Shown one piece after another: positions 18,473-26,700 of a DNA stretch of 64,000 nt. The stretch is from assembly GCF_000761215.1 (NCBI RefSeq), contig NZ_CP009438.1, positions 1,879,501 to 1,943,500 on the forward strand, read 5' to 3'. This stretch comes from Streptomyces glaucescens (lineage in GTDB: Bacteria; Actinomycetota; Actinomycetes; Streptomycetales; Streptomycetaceae). The position numbers and the translations under genes are program-made. Position 1 is the first letter of the stretch; each line of letters opens with the position of its first letter. Under the pieces are notes generated by a model. The model was not told the DNA's origin and did not search any database. It saw nothing but the letters and a program-made list of their open reading frames with translations.

Positions 18473-18503
18473 GGGGGACCTCCTAAAGGGACTGAGAGTG
18501 CCG

Positions 18504-18531
18504 ATTATAAGGAAATGTTTGGGTCACTCAA
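18504..18531 (-). promoter_or_regulatory. Promoter of the amino-acid ABC operon (TTGAGT-N16-TATAAT)
   Basis: On the minus strand a perfect TATAAT (complement of 18504-18509) lies 16 nt after TTGAGT (complement of 18526-18531), with the start codon about 30 nt downstream. A consensus -10 box in an A+T-rich pocket is rare in this genome and suggests vegetative (HrdB-type) transcription. Confidence 0.75.
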
Positions 18532-18718
18532 ATAGAACTGATGCCGTTGGGGGGGTCGGGCCTGAGAATCTGCGCCGCGGCGGGCGGCGGGGCCGCCGGC
18601 TCCTTGACATGGGCCCGCTACCCTCGACGTCGTCCACCCCGTGCGGGAAGTCCCGTGAGCGAAGCCCGTCTCCGCCCGGCCGGGTCCTTCCCCACCCGTG
18701 AGCGAAGAGAGCGCCGCC

Positions 18719-19819
18719 GTGACCCACCCCTTCCTCGACCTGCCCCCGCTGACCGCCGCGCACTTCGCCGCGATCGAGGACCGGGTCGCCCGGCTGCTGG
18801 ACACCCGGCAGGACGTCGTGATCATGCAGGGCGAGGCGCTGCTGCCACTGGAGGGGGCCATCCGGGGCACCGCCGGGCCGGGCACGGTCGCACTGAACGT
18901 GATCACCGGGCCGTACGGGCAGACCTTCGGGGACTGGCTGCGCGACTGCGGGGCCACGGTGCACGACCTCGCCGTGCCGTTCCACACGGCGGTGACCGCC
19001 GAGCAGATCCGGGAGGCGTTCGCCGAGCACCCGGAGATCGACTTCGTGTCCCTGGTGCACGCCGAGGCGGCCACCGGCAACACCAACCCGGTCGCGGAGA
19101 TCGGCGAGGTGGTCCGTGCGCACGGCGCCCTGTTCTACCTGGACGCGGTCGCCTCCGTCGGCGCCGAACCGGTGCTGCCCGACGCGTGGGGCGTGGACCT
19201 GTGCGTGATCGGGGCGCAGAAGGCGATGGGCGGCCCGGCGGGAGTGTCGGCGGTGTCGGTGAGCGAGCGGGCGTGGGCCCGGATGGCGGCCAACCCCGGG
19301 GCGCCGCGCCGTTCCTACCTCTCGCTCCTCGACTGGAAGGAGCGCTGGGTCGACGGCGGCCGCAAGGCGCTGCTGCACGCGCCGGCGCAGCTGGAGATGC
19401 TGGCGCTGGAGGCGTGTGTGGAGCGGATCGAGGCGGAGGGCCTGGAGACGGTGATGGGCCGCCACCGCTCGGCCGCGGCGGCGACCCGCGCGGGCGCGTC
19501 CGCCCTGGGCGGGGGCCTGGAGCCGTACGTCCACCGGGCGGCGGAGGCGGCACCCGTGGCGACGACCCTGCGCGCCCCGGCCGGTGTGGCGGCCTCCGAC
19601 CTGGTCGCCCGCGCCCTGGCGGGCGACCCGGCGCTTCCGCTGGCCGCCGGGGGCGGCGCCCTGGCGAAGGAGATGATCCGGGTCAACCACTACGGGCCGG
19701 ACGCGACGCCGGGCGCGGTGCAGGCCTGCCTCGCGGCGCTGGGTGCCGCGCTGGCCGAGCAGGGCACGACGGTGGACCTGGAGGGTGCGCGGCGCGCTGC
19801 GGAGGGCGCCTGGCGCTGA
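18719..19819 (+). CDS. Class V aminotransferase (alanine-glyoxylate/serine-pyruvate type)
   Basis: A 366-residue PLP enzyme of aminotransferase class V. The PLP-binding lysine is in CVIGAQKAMGGPAG and the cofactor-binding Asp in GALFYLDAVASVGAEP; QGEALLPLEGAIRG near the start is typical of the branch that includes alanine-glyoxylate and pyridoxamine-pyruvate aminotransferases. The GTG at 18719 is preferred over the GTG at 18698 because GAAGAGAG lies 8 nt upstream of it. It is divergent from the amino-acid transporter, so an amino-acid degradation role is possible. Substrate unknown. Confidence 0.82.
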   Translation: MTHPFLDLPPLTAAHFAAIEDRVARLLDTRQDVVIMQGEALLPLEGAIRGTAGPGTVALNVITGPYGQTFGDWLRDCGATVHDLAVPFHTAVTAEQIREAFAEHPEIDFVSLVHAEAATGNTNPVAEIGEVVRAHGALFYLDAVASVGAEPVLPDAWGVDLCVIGAQKAMGGPAGVSAVSVSERAWARMAANPGAPRRSYLSLLDWKERWVDGGRKALLHAPAQLEMLALEACVERIEAEGLETVMGRHRSAAAATRAGASALGGGLEPYVHRAAEAAPVATTLRAPAGVAASDLVARALAGDPALPLAAGGGALAKEMIRVNHYGPDATPGAVQACLAALGAALAEQGTTVDLEGARRAAEGAWR

Positions 19820-19877
19820 GCCCGGTCCGCCTCCCCGTGGTCCGGTCTCCGGCGCCCGGCCCTCGCCCGCGGTCGGC

Positions 19878-19930
19878 CCGTACGGCCTCGTCGCCGGACG
19901 CCGGCCGGTCCGTACGGCCTCGTCGCCGGA
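19878..19930. repeat. 21-bp direct repeat, two copies
   Basis: Two identical 21-bp copies containing CGTACGGCCTCGTCGCC at 19878-19898 and 19910-19930. The 32-bp offset shifts frame, which argues that this stretch is not coding. Confidence 0.7.
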
Positions 19931-20513
19931 GCCGCACGGCCGGGAGCCTGCGCGCTCCCCGTGCCGCGCCGCCGGCGTGACCACCCGGGTGCCCACCGAG
20001 CCGCTCAGGACCCTCCCGGCGGCCGCCCCGGCCCCCTGGTGACCGGTGACGAGCCGACGAGCGGTGACGAGCGTCCCCTGCCGGAGAGCCGGCCGGACTC
20101 CCACCGCTCCGCCCCGGAGGTGACGTGCGCTGCCGCGCGGGGGCTCGGCGAGGCGCCGGCGGCCCGGCGGGCTCAGGCCGCGCGCGGGCGGGAACCGGCC
20201 GCGGTGCGGCCGCCGACCGGCACCGGGCGGCCCCCCGGCGGACCGCCGGACGGGGGCGAGGTGAGTCTTCGTGCGGTGTTCGTTCATCTCGTCGAGGAGT
20301 ACGCGCGGCGCGACGGCCATGCGGACATCCTTTCCGGAACACATTCACGGAGTTACCGGATCCTGAATTCCGGGTTCTTGCGCGACGTTCTTATGGGAAT
20401 TGAATAGGCGGCAGCTTCCCTAGTGCTCCTGCCCCGTTTTCCGGACCCCAAACGCAAAGATTCTGCGAACGCCGTGCGACGCAATCGGGGTGGAACTCGT
20501 GAGCATGACACGG

Positions 20514-20529
20514 GTGTGACGCGTTACAC
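20514..20529. promoter_or_regulatory. Candidate operator upstream of ectABCD
   Basis: GTGTGACGCGTTACAC is a 16-bp palindrome with seven of eight pairs matching, in the A+T-richer stretch 140 bp before ectA. Its right half (TTACAC, 20524-20529) can serve as the -35 box of a promoter with CATAAA at 20548-20553, so a bound repressor would block it. The cognate regulator is unknown; none is encoded next to ectA. Confidence 0.5.
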
Positions 20530-20553
20530 AGCGCGCCCGTTTCGCGTCATAAA
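20524..20553 (+). promoter_or_regulatory. Candidate ect promoter (TTACAC-N18-CATAAA)
   Basis: TTACAC (20524-20529) and CATAAA (20548-20553) are 18 nt apart, about 120 nt before the ectA ATG. Other -10-like boxes exist in this A+T-rich region, so the assignment is tentative. Confidence 0.35.
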
Positions 20554-20671
20554 TCCCGGACAAACTCGGGCAAGAGTCATCGCATGTGCCCGCGTGATAA
20601 CACAGGACGCCTTCACGCCCAACCCCCGGCCGCCATGCATCTTTGAATTCCGCTCGGTAAATTGAATTCGC

Positions 20672-21202
20672 ATGACTGCCGCACCAGCAGACACACCCAC
20701 AGACCTGCACATCGACCGTCCGTCGGTGGCGGACGGAGCCGCTCTGTGGCGGCTCGCCAAGGAATCCGGAAACCTCGACCTCAACTCCTCCTACAGCTAT
20801 CTGCTGTGGTGCCGGGACTTCGCCGCGACCTCCGCGGTGGCGCGTGACGGCGAGGGGGAGCCCATCGGGTTCATCACCGGATACCTGCGGCCGGACCGGC
20901 CGCGGACCCTGCTCGTGTGGCAGGTCGCCGTCGACGGCGCGCACCGCGGCCGCGGCATCGCGGCCCGGCTGCTCGACGGGCTCGCCGCCCGGGTCGGCGC
21001 CGAGCACGAGGTGATCTGCGTGGAGACCACGATCACCCCGGGCAACACCGCCTCCGAGCGGCTGTTCACCTCCTTCGCCGCCCGGCACGGCGCCCGCGTG
21101 GAACGCGAGGTGCTGTTCGACGCGCCCCTGTTCCCGGACGGCCCGCACGACCCCGAAGTCCTGTACCGCATCGGCCCGCTGACCCCCCACCTCTCGCACT
21201 GA
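20672..21202 (+). CDS. ectA: L-2,4-diaminobutyrate N-gamma-acetyltransferase
   Basis: A 176-residue GNAT-fold enzyme, second step of ectoine synthesis: it acetylates 2,4-diaminobutyrate. NLDLNSSYSYLLWCRDFA, GFITGYLRPDRP and the acetyl-CoA loop VDGAHRGRGIAARLL are typical of EctA. ATG at 20672 follows TAAATTGAATTCGC, a poor ribosome site, so translation may be weak or the leader structured. ectB begins 13 bp after the stop. Confidence 0.96.
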   Translation: MTAAPADTPTDLHIDRPSVADGAALWRLAKESGNLDLNSSYSYLLWCRDFAATSAVARDGEGEPIGFITGYLRPDRPRTLLVWQVAVDGAHRGRGIAARLLDGLAARVGAEHEVICVETTITPGNTASERLFTSFAARHGARVEREVLFDAPLFPDGPHDPEVLYRIGPLTPHLSH

Positions 21203-21215
21203 GGAGCGATTCGTC

Positions 21216-22487
21216 GTGACCATCACCCAGCCCGACCTGAGCGTCTTCGAGACCCTGGAGTCCGAGGTGCGCAGCTACTGCCGCGGCTGGCCCACCGTCT
21301 TCGACCGGGCACACGGCAGCCGTATGTACGACGAGGACGGCCACGAGTACCTCGACTTCTTCGCCGGCGCGGGGTCGCTCAACTACGGCCACAACAACCC
21401 GGTGCTGAAACGGGCGCTGCTCGACTATCTGGAGCGCGACGGCGTCACCCACGGCCTCGACATGTCGACCACCGCCAAGCGCTCGTTCCTGCGCACGTTC
21501 CAGGACCTGGTGCTGCGCCCGCGGGACCTGCCGTACAAGGTGATGTTCCCGGGCCCCACCGGCACCAACGCGGTGGAGGCCGCGCTGAAGCTGGCCCGCA
21601 AGGTCAAGGGGCGCGAGGCCATCGTGTCCTTCACCAACGCCTTCCACGGGATGTCCCTCGGGTCGCTCGCCGTGACCGGCAACGCCTTCAAGCGGGCCGG
21701 TGCCGGCATCCCGCTGGTGCACGGCACGCCGATGCCGTTCGACAACTACTTCGACGGCACCGTCCCGGACTTCCTGTGGTTCGAGCGGCTGCTGGAGGAC
21801 CAGGGCTCCGGGCTGAACAAGCCGGCCGCCGTGATCGTGGAGACCGTGCAGGGCGAGGGCGGCATCAACGTGGCGCGCGCCCAGTGGCTGCGGGCGCTCG
21901 CCGAGCTGTGCGAGCGGCAGGACATGCTGCTGATCGTCGACGACATCCAGATGGGGTGCGGCCGTACCGGCGCGTTCTTCTCCTTCGAGGAGGCGGGCAT
22001 CACCCCGGACATCGTCACCGTGTCCAAGTCCATCAGCGGCTACGGCCTGCCGATGTCGCTGTGCCTGTTCAAGCCCGAGCTGGACGTGTGGGAGCCGGGT
22101 GAGCACAACGGCACCTTCCGCGGCAACAACCCGGCGTTCGTCACGGCGACCGCCGCGCTGGAGACGTACTGGACCGACGGCTCCGCCATGGAGAAGCAGA
22201 CCCGGGCGCGCGGCGAGCAGGTCGAGCAGGCGCTGATCGCCATCACCGAGGAGAACCTGGCCGACGTCCGGGAGTACCGGGGCCGGGGCCTGGTGTGGGG
22301 GCTGGAGTTCCACGACAAGGGCCGCGCGGAGCGGGTGGCGCGCCGTGCCTTCGAGCTCGGCCTGCTGATCGAGACCTCCGGCCCGGAGAGCGAGGTCGTG
22401 AAGCTGCTGCCCGCCCTGACCATCACCCCCGACGAGCTGGACGAGGGGCTGACGGCCCTCGCCCGCGCCGTCCGTGAGACCGCCTGA
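21216..22487 (+). CDS. ectB: Diaminobutyrate-2-oxoglutarate transaminase
   Basis: A 423-residue class III aminotransferase that converts aspartate semialdehyde to 2,4-diaminobutyrate with glutamate. [18 protein letters not shown] binds the cofactor phosphate, [15 protein letters not shown] contains the cofactor Asp, and the PLP lysine is in [15 protein letters not shown] start with GAGGAG 9 nt before it, overlapping the ectA stop. First enzyme of the pathway, second gene of the operon. Confidence 0.97.
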   Translation: MTITQPDLSVFETLESEVRSYCRGWPTVFDRAHGSRMYDEDGHEYLDFFAGAGSLNYGHNNPVLKRALLDYLERDGVTHGLDMSTTAKRSFLRTFQDLVLRPRDLPYKVMFPGPTGTNAVEAALKLARKVKGREAIVSFTNAFHGMSLGSLAVTGNAFKRAGAGIPLVHGTPMPFDNYFDGTVPDFLWFERLLEDQGSGLNKPAAVIVETVQGEGGINVARAQWLRALAELCERQDMLLIVDDIQMGCGRTGAFFSFEEAGITPDIVTVSKSISGYGLPMSLCLFKPELDVWEPGEHNGTFRGNNPAFVTATAALETYWTDGSAMEKQTRARGEQVEQALIAITEENLADVREYRGRGLVWGLEFHDKGRAERVARRAFELGLLIETSGPESEVVKLLPALTITPDELDEGLTALARAVRETA

Positions 22488-22507
22488 CCAGGAGGCTGTG
22501 CAAGACC

Positions 22508-22912
22508 ATGATCGTCCGTTCTTTCAAGGAGATCGAAGGCACCGACCGGCATGTGAAGGCCGCGTCGGGGACCTGGGAGAGCAAGCGCATCGTCCTCGCC
22601 AAGGAGAGGGTCGGCTTCTCCCTCCACGAGACGATCCTCTACGCGGGCACCGAGACGTCGATGTGGTACGCCAACCACATCGAGGCCGTGGTCTGCGTCG
22701 AGGGCGAGGCCGAGCTGACCGACCACGAGACCGGGCGGAGCCACACCATCACGCCCGGGACCATGTACCTCCTGGACGGCCACGAGCGGCACACGCTCAA
22801 GGTCAAGGAGGACTTCCGCTGCATCTGCGTGTTCAACCCGCCGGTCACCGGGCGGGAGGACCACGACGAGAACGGCGTCTACCCCCTGCTCACCGAGCCC
22901 GAGGAGGTGTGA
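22508..22912 (+). CDS. ectC: L-ectoine synthase
   Basis: A 134-residue cupin that cyclises N-gamma-acetyldiaminobutyrate to ectoine. [24 protein letters not shown] [24 protein letters not shown] and [13 protein letters not shown] are diagnostic; the Glu, Tyr and His of the iron site are in the last three motifs. AGGAGG lies 12 nt before the ATG. The stop is immediately followed by the ectD start. Confidence 0.97.
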   Translation: MIVRSFKEIEGTDRHVKAASGTWESKRIVLAKERVGFSLHETILYAGTETSMWYANHIEAVVCVEGEAELTDHETGRSHTITPGTMYLLDGHERHTLKVKEDFRCICVFNPPVTGREDHDENGVYPLLTEPEEV

Positions 22913-22917
22913 TCACC

Positions 22918-23832
22918 ATGACCATGACCACCACGACGAGCACGACCGCCACCGTCACCGACCTCTACCCCACCCGGGGCACCAGCGAGGTGCTGGTGCC
23001 GCGCCAGGACCCGGTCGTGTGGAGCGCGCCCGACGCGCCCGGCCCGATCGACCCCGCCGGACTGGAGTCGTTCGAGCGCGACGGGTTCCTCGCCGTCGAC
23101 GAGCTGATCTCCGAGGACGAGGTGGCGGTCTACCGGCGGGAGCTGGAGCGGCTGGTCGCGGACCCGGCGATCCGCGCCGACGAGCGTTCCGTCGTGGAGC
23201 CGAAGTCGGACGAGATCCGCTCCGTCTTCGAGGTGCACCGGATCAGCGAGGTGTTCGCGGACCTGGTGCGCGACGAGCGAGTGGTCGGCCGCGCCCGGCA
23301 GATCCTGGGCTCGGACGTCTACGTCCACCAGTCGCGGATCAACGTCAAGCCCGGCTTCGGCGCGAGCGGCTTCTACTGGCACTCCGACTTCGAGACCTGG
23401 CACGCCGAGGACGGGCTGCCGAACATGCGGACGGTGTCCGTCTCGATCGCGCTGACCGAGAATCACGACACCAACGGCGGGCTGATGATCATGCCCGGCT
23501 CGCACAGGACGTTCCTCGGCTGTGCGGGCGCCACGCCGAAGGACAACTACAAGAAGTCGCTCCAGATGCAGGACGCGGGCACACCCTCCGACGAGGCTCT
23601 GACCAAGCTGGCCTCCGAGCACGGCATCCGGCTGTTCACCGGCAAGGCCGGTTCGGCGACCTGGTTCGACTGCAACGCGATGCACGGCTCCGGCGACAAC
23701 ATCACGCCGTTCCCGCGCAGCAACGTCTTCATCGTGTTCAACAGCGTGGAGAACACGGCGGTCGAGCCGTTCGCGGCGCCGGTGCGGCGGCCCGAGTTCA
23801 TCGGAGCGCGCGACTTCACTCCGGTGCGGTGA
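22918..23832 (+). CDS. ectD: Ectoine 5-hydroxylase
   Basis: A 304-residue non-haem Fe(II)/2-oxoglutarate dioxygenase that makes 5-hydroxyectoine. Iron ligands are His155 and Asp157 in FYWHSDFETWHAEDG and His256 in CNAMHGSGDN; the motif around His155 is the EctD signature. The ATG at 22918 has GAGGAGG 10 nt upstream; a second ATG two codons later is possible. A Thr-rich leader precedes the fold. It ends at a perfect hairpin terminator. Confidence 0.97.
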   Translation: MTMTTTTSTTATVTDLYPTRGTSEVLVPRQDPVVWSAPDAPGPIDPAGLESFERDGFLAVDELISEDEVAVYRRELERLVADPAIRADERSVVEPKSDEIRSVFEVHRISEVFADLVRDERVVGRARQILGSDVYVHQSRINVKPGFGASGFYWHSDFETWHAEDGLPNMRTVSVSIALTENHDTNGGLMIMPGSHRTFLGCAGATPKDNYKKSLQMQDAGTPSDEALTKLASEHGIRLFTGKAGSATWFDCNAMHGSGDNITPFPRSNVFIVFNSVENTAVEPFAAPVRRPEFIGARDFTPVR

Positions 23833-23857
23833 CCGCGCGCCGGGCATGAGGCGGCAT

Positions 23858-23898
23858 ACGGGAGCGGGCGGTGTCCCCGGGACACCGCCCGCTCCCGT
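23858..23898. terminator. Perfect bidirectional hairpin terminator after ectD
   Basis: 41 bp forming 20 consecutive pairs around one central base (23878), starting ACGGGAGCGGGCGG. It lies between the stop of ectD (23832) and the stop of the convergent aminotransferase gene (23905), so it can end both transcripts. Confidence 0.9.
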
Positions 23899-23904
23899 GT
23901 CCGG

Positions 23905-24969
23905 TCAGCCGGCCAGCGCGTCCAGCAGCCGGTCCACCTCCGCGGCCGTGTTGTACAGGTGGAAGGCCGCGCGCAGGTTGCCCGCGCGGTCGGACACCTC
24001 GATGCCCGCCTCGCTCAGCCGCGGCTGGCGCGAGCCCAGGCCGGGCACGGAGACGATCGCGGACCCGGGGGCGGGCACCGGCTGGTGGCCGAGCGAGGCG
24101 AGCCCGGCCCGGAACCGGTCGGCGAGCGCCACGTCGTGGGCGTGCACGGCGGCCACGCCCAGTTCCTCGATCAGGTCGAGCGAACGGCGCAGCCCGGCGA
24201 AGGTGAACAGGGCGTGGGTGAGGTCGAACCGCCGGGCGCTGTGGGCGTACTCGGCGACCGGCCCGTAGGTGCTCTCCCAGGGCCTCTCCCCCGCGACCCA
24301 GCCCGCGAGCAGCGGGGTCAGGCCGCCGAAGTCCTCCGGGACGACGAGGAAGGCCGCGCCGTGCGGGCCGAGCAGCCACTTGAAGGAGACGGCGGCGCTG
24401 AAGTCGTGGGCGCCCGCGTCCATCGGCAGCCAGCCGGCCGACTGGGAGAAGTCGACGTAGGTGCGGGCCCCGTGGGCGCGGGCGGCCTCGCGCAGGGCGG
24501 GCAGGTCGGCAATCCGCCCGTCGGCCGACTGGACGGCGCTGACCGCGACGAGCGCGGTGCCGGGGCGGACGGACTCGGCGATGCGCTCCAGCGGGACCGT
24601 GCGGACCTTGAGGTCGCCGCGGACGTGGAACGCGTTCAGCACCGAGGTGAAGTCGCCCTCCGCGGTGAGGACCTCGGCGCCGGCGGGCAGGGAGGCGGCG
24701 ATCAGCCCGGTGTGCGCGGCGACGGACGCGCCCAGGGCGACCCGGCCGGCCGGCACCCCGGCCAGCCGGGCGTACGCGGCCCGGCACGCCTCGACGTCCT
24801 CGTAGAGCGACGTCAGCGGCCTGCCCTCGGCCCGCAGCCGTGCCGCCTCGTGCAGGGCGGTGACGGCACGGGCCGGCAGCAGTCCGTTGCTCGCGGTGTT
24901 CAGGAAGGTGGACGTCGGGGTGAACTCGGCACGGGCCAGGTCGTCGAAGGCGCTCCCGGAGATCTTCAT
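23905..24969 (-). CDS. Class V aminotransferase / cysteine-desulfurase-like protein
   Basis: A 354-residue PLP protein. FLNTASNGLLPARAV at the start, ARTYVDFSQSAGWLPMD with the cofactor Asp, and AAVSFKWLLGPHGAAFL with the PLP lysine are class V motifs; the length suits the kynureninase/isopenicillin-N-epimerase-like branch. The ATG at 24969 fits the start of similarity better than a codon 36 bp upstream. Convergent with ectD; its own A+T-rich upstream region (25000-25040) probably holds the promoter. Substrate unknown. Confidence 0.82.
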   Translation of the reverse strand: MKISGSAFDDLARAEFTPTSTFLNTASNGLLPARAVTALHEAARLRAEGRPLTSLYEDVEACRAAYARLAGVPAGRVALGASVAAHTGLIAASLPAGAEVLTAEGDFTSVLNAFHVRGDLKVRTVPLERIAESVRPGTALVAVSAVQSADGRIADLPALREAARAHGARTYVDFSQSAGWLPMDAGAHDFSAAVSFKWLLGPHGAAFLVVPEDFGGLTPLLAGWVAGERPWESTYGPVAEYAHSARRFDLTHALFTFAGLRRSLDLIEELGVAAVHAHDVALADRFRAGLASLGHQPVPAPGSAIVSVPGLGSRQPRLSEAGIEVSDRAGNLRAAFHLYNTAAEVDRLLDALAG

Positions 24970-25074
24970 GGCTCCACTGTGGTGCCCGGACCGTCTCTCG
25001 TCCATTGCGAATTTTTGCCCGGTTTCCCTAAGCCCTGCTTATGCATCGGCTCCGAGCTGCGGTTCCGTCCGCCG

Positions 25075-25791
25075 TCACGACGGCTGGGGCACCGCGCAGC
25101 CGTCCGGGCCGCACGCGTCCGCCGGGCCGTCGTCGAGCAGCCGCAGCGGCGAGCGCTCGCCCCACGCCTGGTCGAGGGCCTGGGCGAAGACCTCGGCGGG
25201 CTGCGCGCCGGAGATGCCGTACTGGCGGTCGAGGACGAAGAACGGCACGCCGGTGGCGCCGAGCCGCGCGGCCTCCTGTTCGTCGGCGCGCACCTCGGCG
25301 GCGTAGGCGTCGGGGTCGGCGAGCACCGCGCGGGCCTCGTCGGCGTCCAGTCCCGCGGCGGCGGCGATCTCGACCAGCCGCTCGGTGTCGTCGAAGACGG
25401 ACCGCTCCTCGGCGAAGTTGGCCTCGTACATCAGCTGGATCAGCTCGCCCTGGCGGCCGTACTGCTTGGCGTGGTGGAGCAGGCGGTGCATGTCGAAGGT
25501 GCTGCCGTGGTCCCGGCCGCGGGTGCGGTAGGCCAGGCCCTCGGCGGCGGCCTGGACGCCCAGGTTGTCCTCGGCGGCCTGGGCCTGCTCCTCGGAGATC
25601 CCGTACTTGCTCGCGATCATCGGGACGACCGGACCGGTGTCGCCCTTGGGGCGCCCCGGGTCCAGTTCGAAGGAGCGGTGCACCACCTCGATCTCGTCGC
25701 GGTGCGGGAAGGCCGCCAGCGCCTTCTCGAAGCGGGCCTTGCCCACGTAGCACCAGGGGCAGGCGATGTCGCTCCAGATCTCGACGCGCAT
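25075..25791 (-). CDS. FrnE-like DsbA family oxidoreductase
   Basis: A 238-residue thioredoxin-fold protein of the FrnE/DsbA family without signal peptide. The redox motif CPWC is at residues 11-14 in WSDIACPWCYVGK; the long helical insertion (FELDPGRPKGDTGPV onward) and GVPFFVLDRQYGISGAQ with the cis-proline are typical of FrnE. It ends with a second Cys pair, CGPDGC, near the C-terminus, which could be a resolving or metal-binding pair. Likely cytosolic disulfide handling. A palindrome lies 50 bp upstream of the start. Confidence 0.87.
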   Translation of the reverse strand: MRVEIWSDIACPWCYVGKARFEKALAAFPHRDEIEVVHRSFELDPGRPKGDTGPVVPMIASKYGISEEQAQAAEDNLGVQAAAEGLAYRTRGRDHGSTFDMHRLLHHAKQYGRQGELIQLMYEANFAEERSVFDDTERLVEIAAAAGLDADEARAVLADPDAYAAEVRADEQEAARLGATGVPFFVLDRQYGISGAQPAEVFAQALDQAWGERSPLRLLDDGPADACGPDGCAVPQPS

Positions 25792-25841
25792 GTCTCTCGG
25801 CTCTCCAGCTGTTCCGGTCCGGGTACGGAGACTCCCTCCGC

Positions 25842-25859
25842 GAAGGTAGGTGAACCTTC
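25842..25859. promoter_or_regulatory. Inverted repeat upstream of the FrnE-like gene
   Basis: GAAGGTAGGTGAACCTTC: perfect 6-bp arms separated by 6 bp, 51-68 bp before the start codon. The arrangement suits a dimeric regulator's site (MerR- or TetR-like), but no cognate gene is adjacent. Confidence 0.4.
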
Positions 25860-25878
25860 AACCGGCGGGATTCATTCC

Positions 25879-25916
25879 CGGCCGGCCCGCCGCTGCCTCG
25901 GGCGGCGGGCCGGCCG
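25879..25916 (-). terminator. Hairpin terminator after the DUF1349 gene
   Basis: A 15-bp perfect G+C stem (arms begin CGGCCGGCCCGCCGC) with an 8-base loop, 42 bp downstream of the DUF1349 stop on the minus strand and before the FrnE promoter region. Confidence 0.7.
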
Positions 25917-25957
25917 TCCGTCCGGCCACCCGTCCGGCCGCCGTCCCGGCCGTCCGG

Positions 25958-26566
25958 TCAGCTGCCGTCGCGCAGGTCGTCGGGCCAGCCGGGCCGGAAC
26001 GCGATGTGGTCGTACGTCACCACGCAGCCCTCTCCGAGCGGTGACTGCGTCATGAACCCGACCAGGGCGGCCCCGGTCTCCTTCTCGCCGGCCAGCGTGA
26101 ACAGCCGCACGAACGTCCACCGCTCGCCGTCCCGGGACGCGTGGAAGGCGAAGGCGCGGCCGGTGCGGCTCACCCGGAGCCAGATCGAACTCCCTTCCAC
26201 GGCGAAGGAGTTGGCGTCGTCGGAGTGCCCCCGGGTGACCACCGTGCAGACGGTGGGCACGTCCGGGGAGTACTCCAGGCACAGCTTGGCCCACGCCCGG
26301 TCGCCGACGTGGACGTAGAGCACGCCGGCGTCGAACGCCGCGCCGAACCCGACGGTCACCCGCGCGATCAGCCGGAAGTCCCCCTCCGGCGCGCCCAGCA
26401 GCCGGGGCGCGTCGGAGGCCGGCTCCAGCGCCTCCCCGACGGGCGGCACGAACCGGTCCTGCCGGGGCCCGGCCCAACCGGTGAGCACCCCGTCCTCGTA
26501 CGACCAGTTCCCGTCGGGGCCGTAGCTGCGGAGGGGGAAGGGGAGTTCGGGTATGTCCAGGTCCAT
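25958..26566 (-). CDS. DUF1349 domain protein (concanavalin-like fold)
   Basis: A 202-residue cytosolic protein of the DUF1349 family, predicted to have a concanavalin-like beta-sandwich. Seen motifs are DFRLIARVTVGFGAAFDAGVL, AWAKLCLEYSPD, SSIWLRVSRTG and AFHASRDGERW. The biochemical role is unknown; related folds bind or cut glycans. ATG at 26566 follows GGGAGAA; the frame is open further upstream without similarity. It could be co-transcribed with the aldehyde dehydrogenase gene 134 bp upstream, but a hairpin lies between. Confidence 0.8.
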   Translation of the reverse strand: MDLDIPELPFPLRSYGPDGNWSYEDGVLTGWAGPRQDRFVPPVGEALEPASDAPRLLGAPEGDFRLIARVTVGFGAAFDAGVLYVHVGDRAWAKLCLEYSPDVPTVCTVVTRGHSDDANSFAVEGSSIWLRVSRTGRAFAFHASRDGERWTFVRLFTLAGEKETGAALVGFMTQSPLGEGCVVTYDHIAFRPGWPDDLRDGS

Positions 26567-26640
26567 CGTCACATTCTCCCGGAGCCCGGCGCGCGCCTCG
26601 GACGCCAGGGGCCTGTCGTTCGGGTCATCCCGGCGTCGCG

Positions 26641-26678
26641 GGCCCCGGGTCGGCCAGGTGGTGCGGTCGCCCGGGGCC
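26641..26678 (-). terminator. Candidate terminator after the aldehyde dehydrogenase gene
   Basis: GGCCCCGGG (26641-26649) pairs perfectly with CCCGGGGCC (26670-26678), 23 bp downstream of the dehydrogenase stop on the minus strand. The 20-base loop is long, so strength is uncertain. Confidence 0.4.
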
Positions 26679-26700
26679 GGCCTGATCCGGAAGAAGGGCC

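Larger units (their letters stand above)
19820..20671. other. 852-bp region without a confident gene, upstream of ectA
   Basis: The first part is very G+C-rich and holds a 21-bp direct repeat (19878-19898 and 19910-19930, offset 32 bp, not a multiple of three). On the minus strand an ATG at 20308, with AAAGG 8 nt before it, opens a frame whose first ~30 codons look normal (MAVAPRVLLDEMNEHRTK) but which becomes low-complexity and runs antisense to the aminotransferase gene. A short + frame ends at 20407. I recognise neither. From 20400 the sequence turns A+T-rich and forms the ect promoter region. Confidence 0.55.

Noticed and set aside
20261..20407. A 48-codon + frame beginning VSLRAVFVHLVEEY
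   Set aside because: Possible GTG start, but third positions lose G+C bias toward the end and no similarity is recognised; it lies where the ect promoter region begins.
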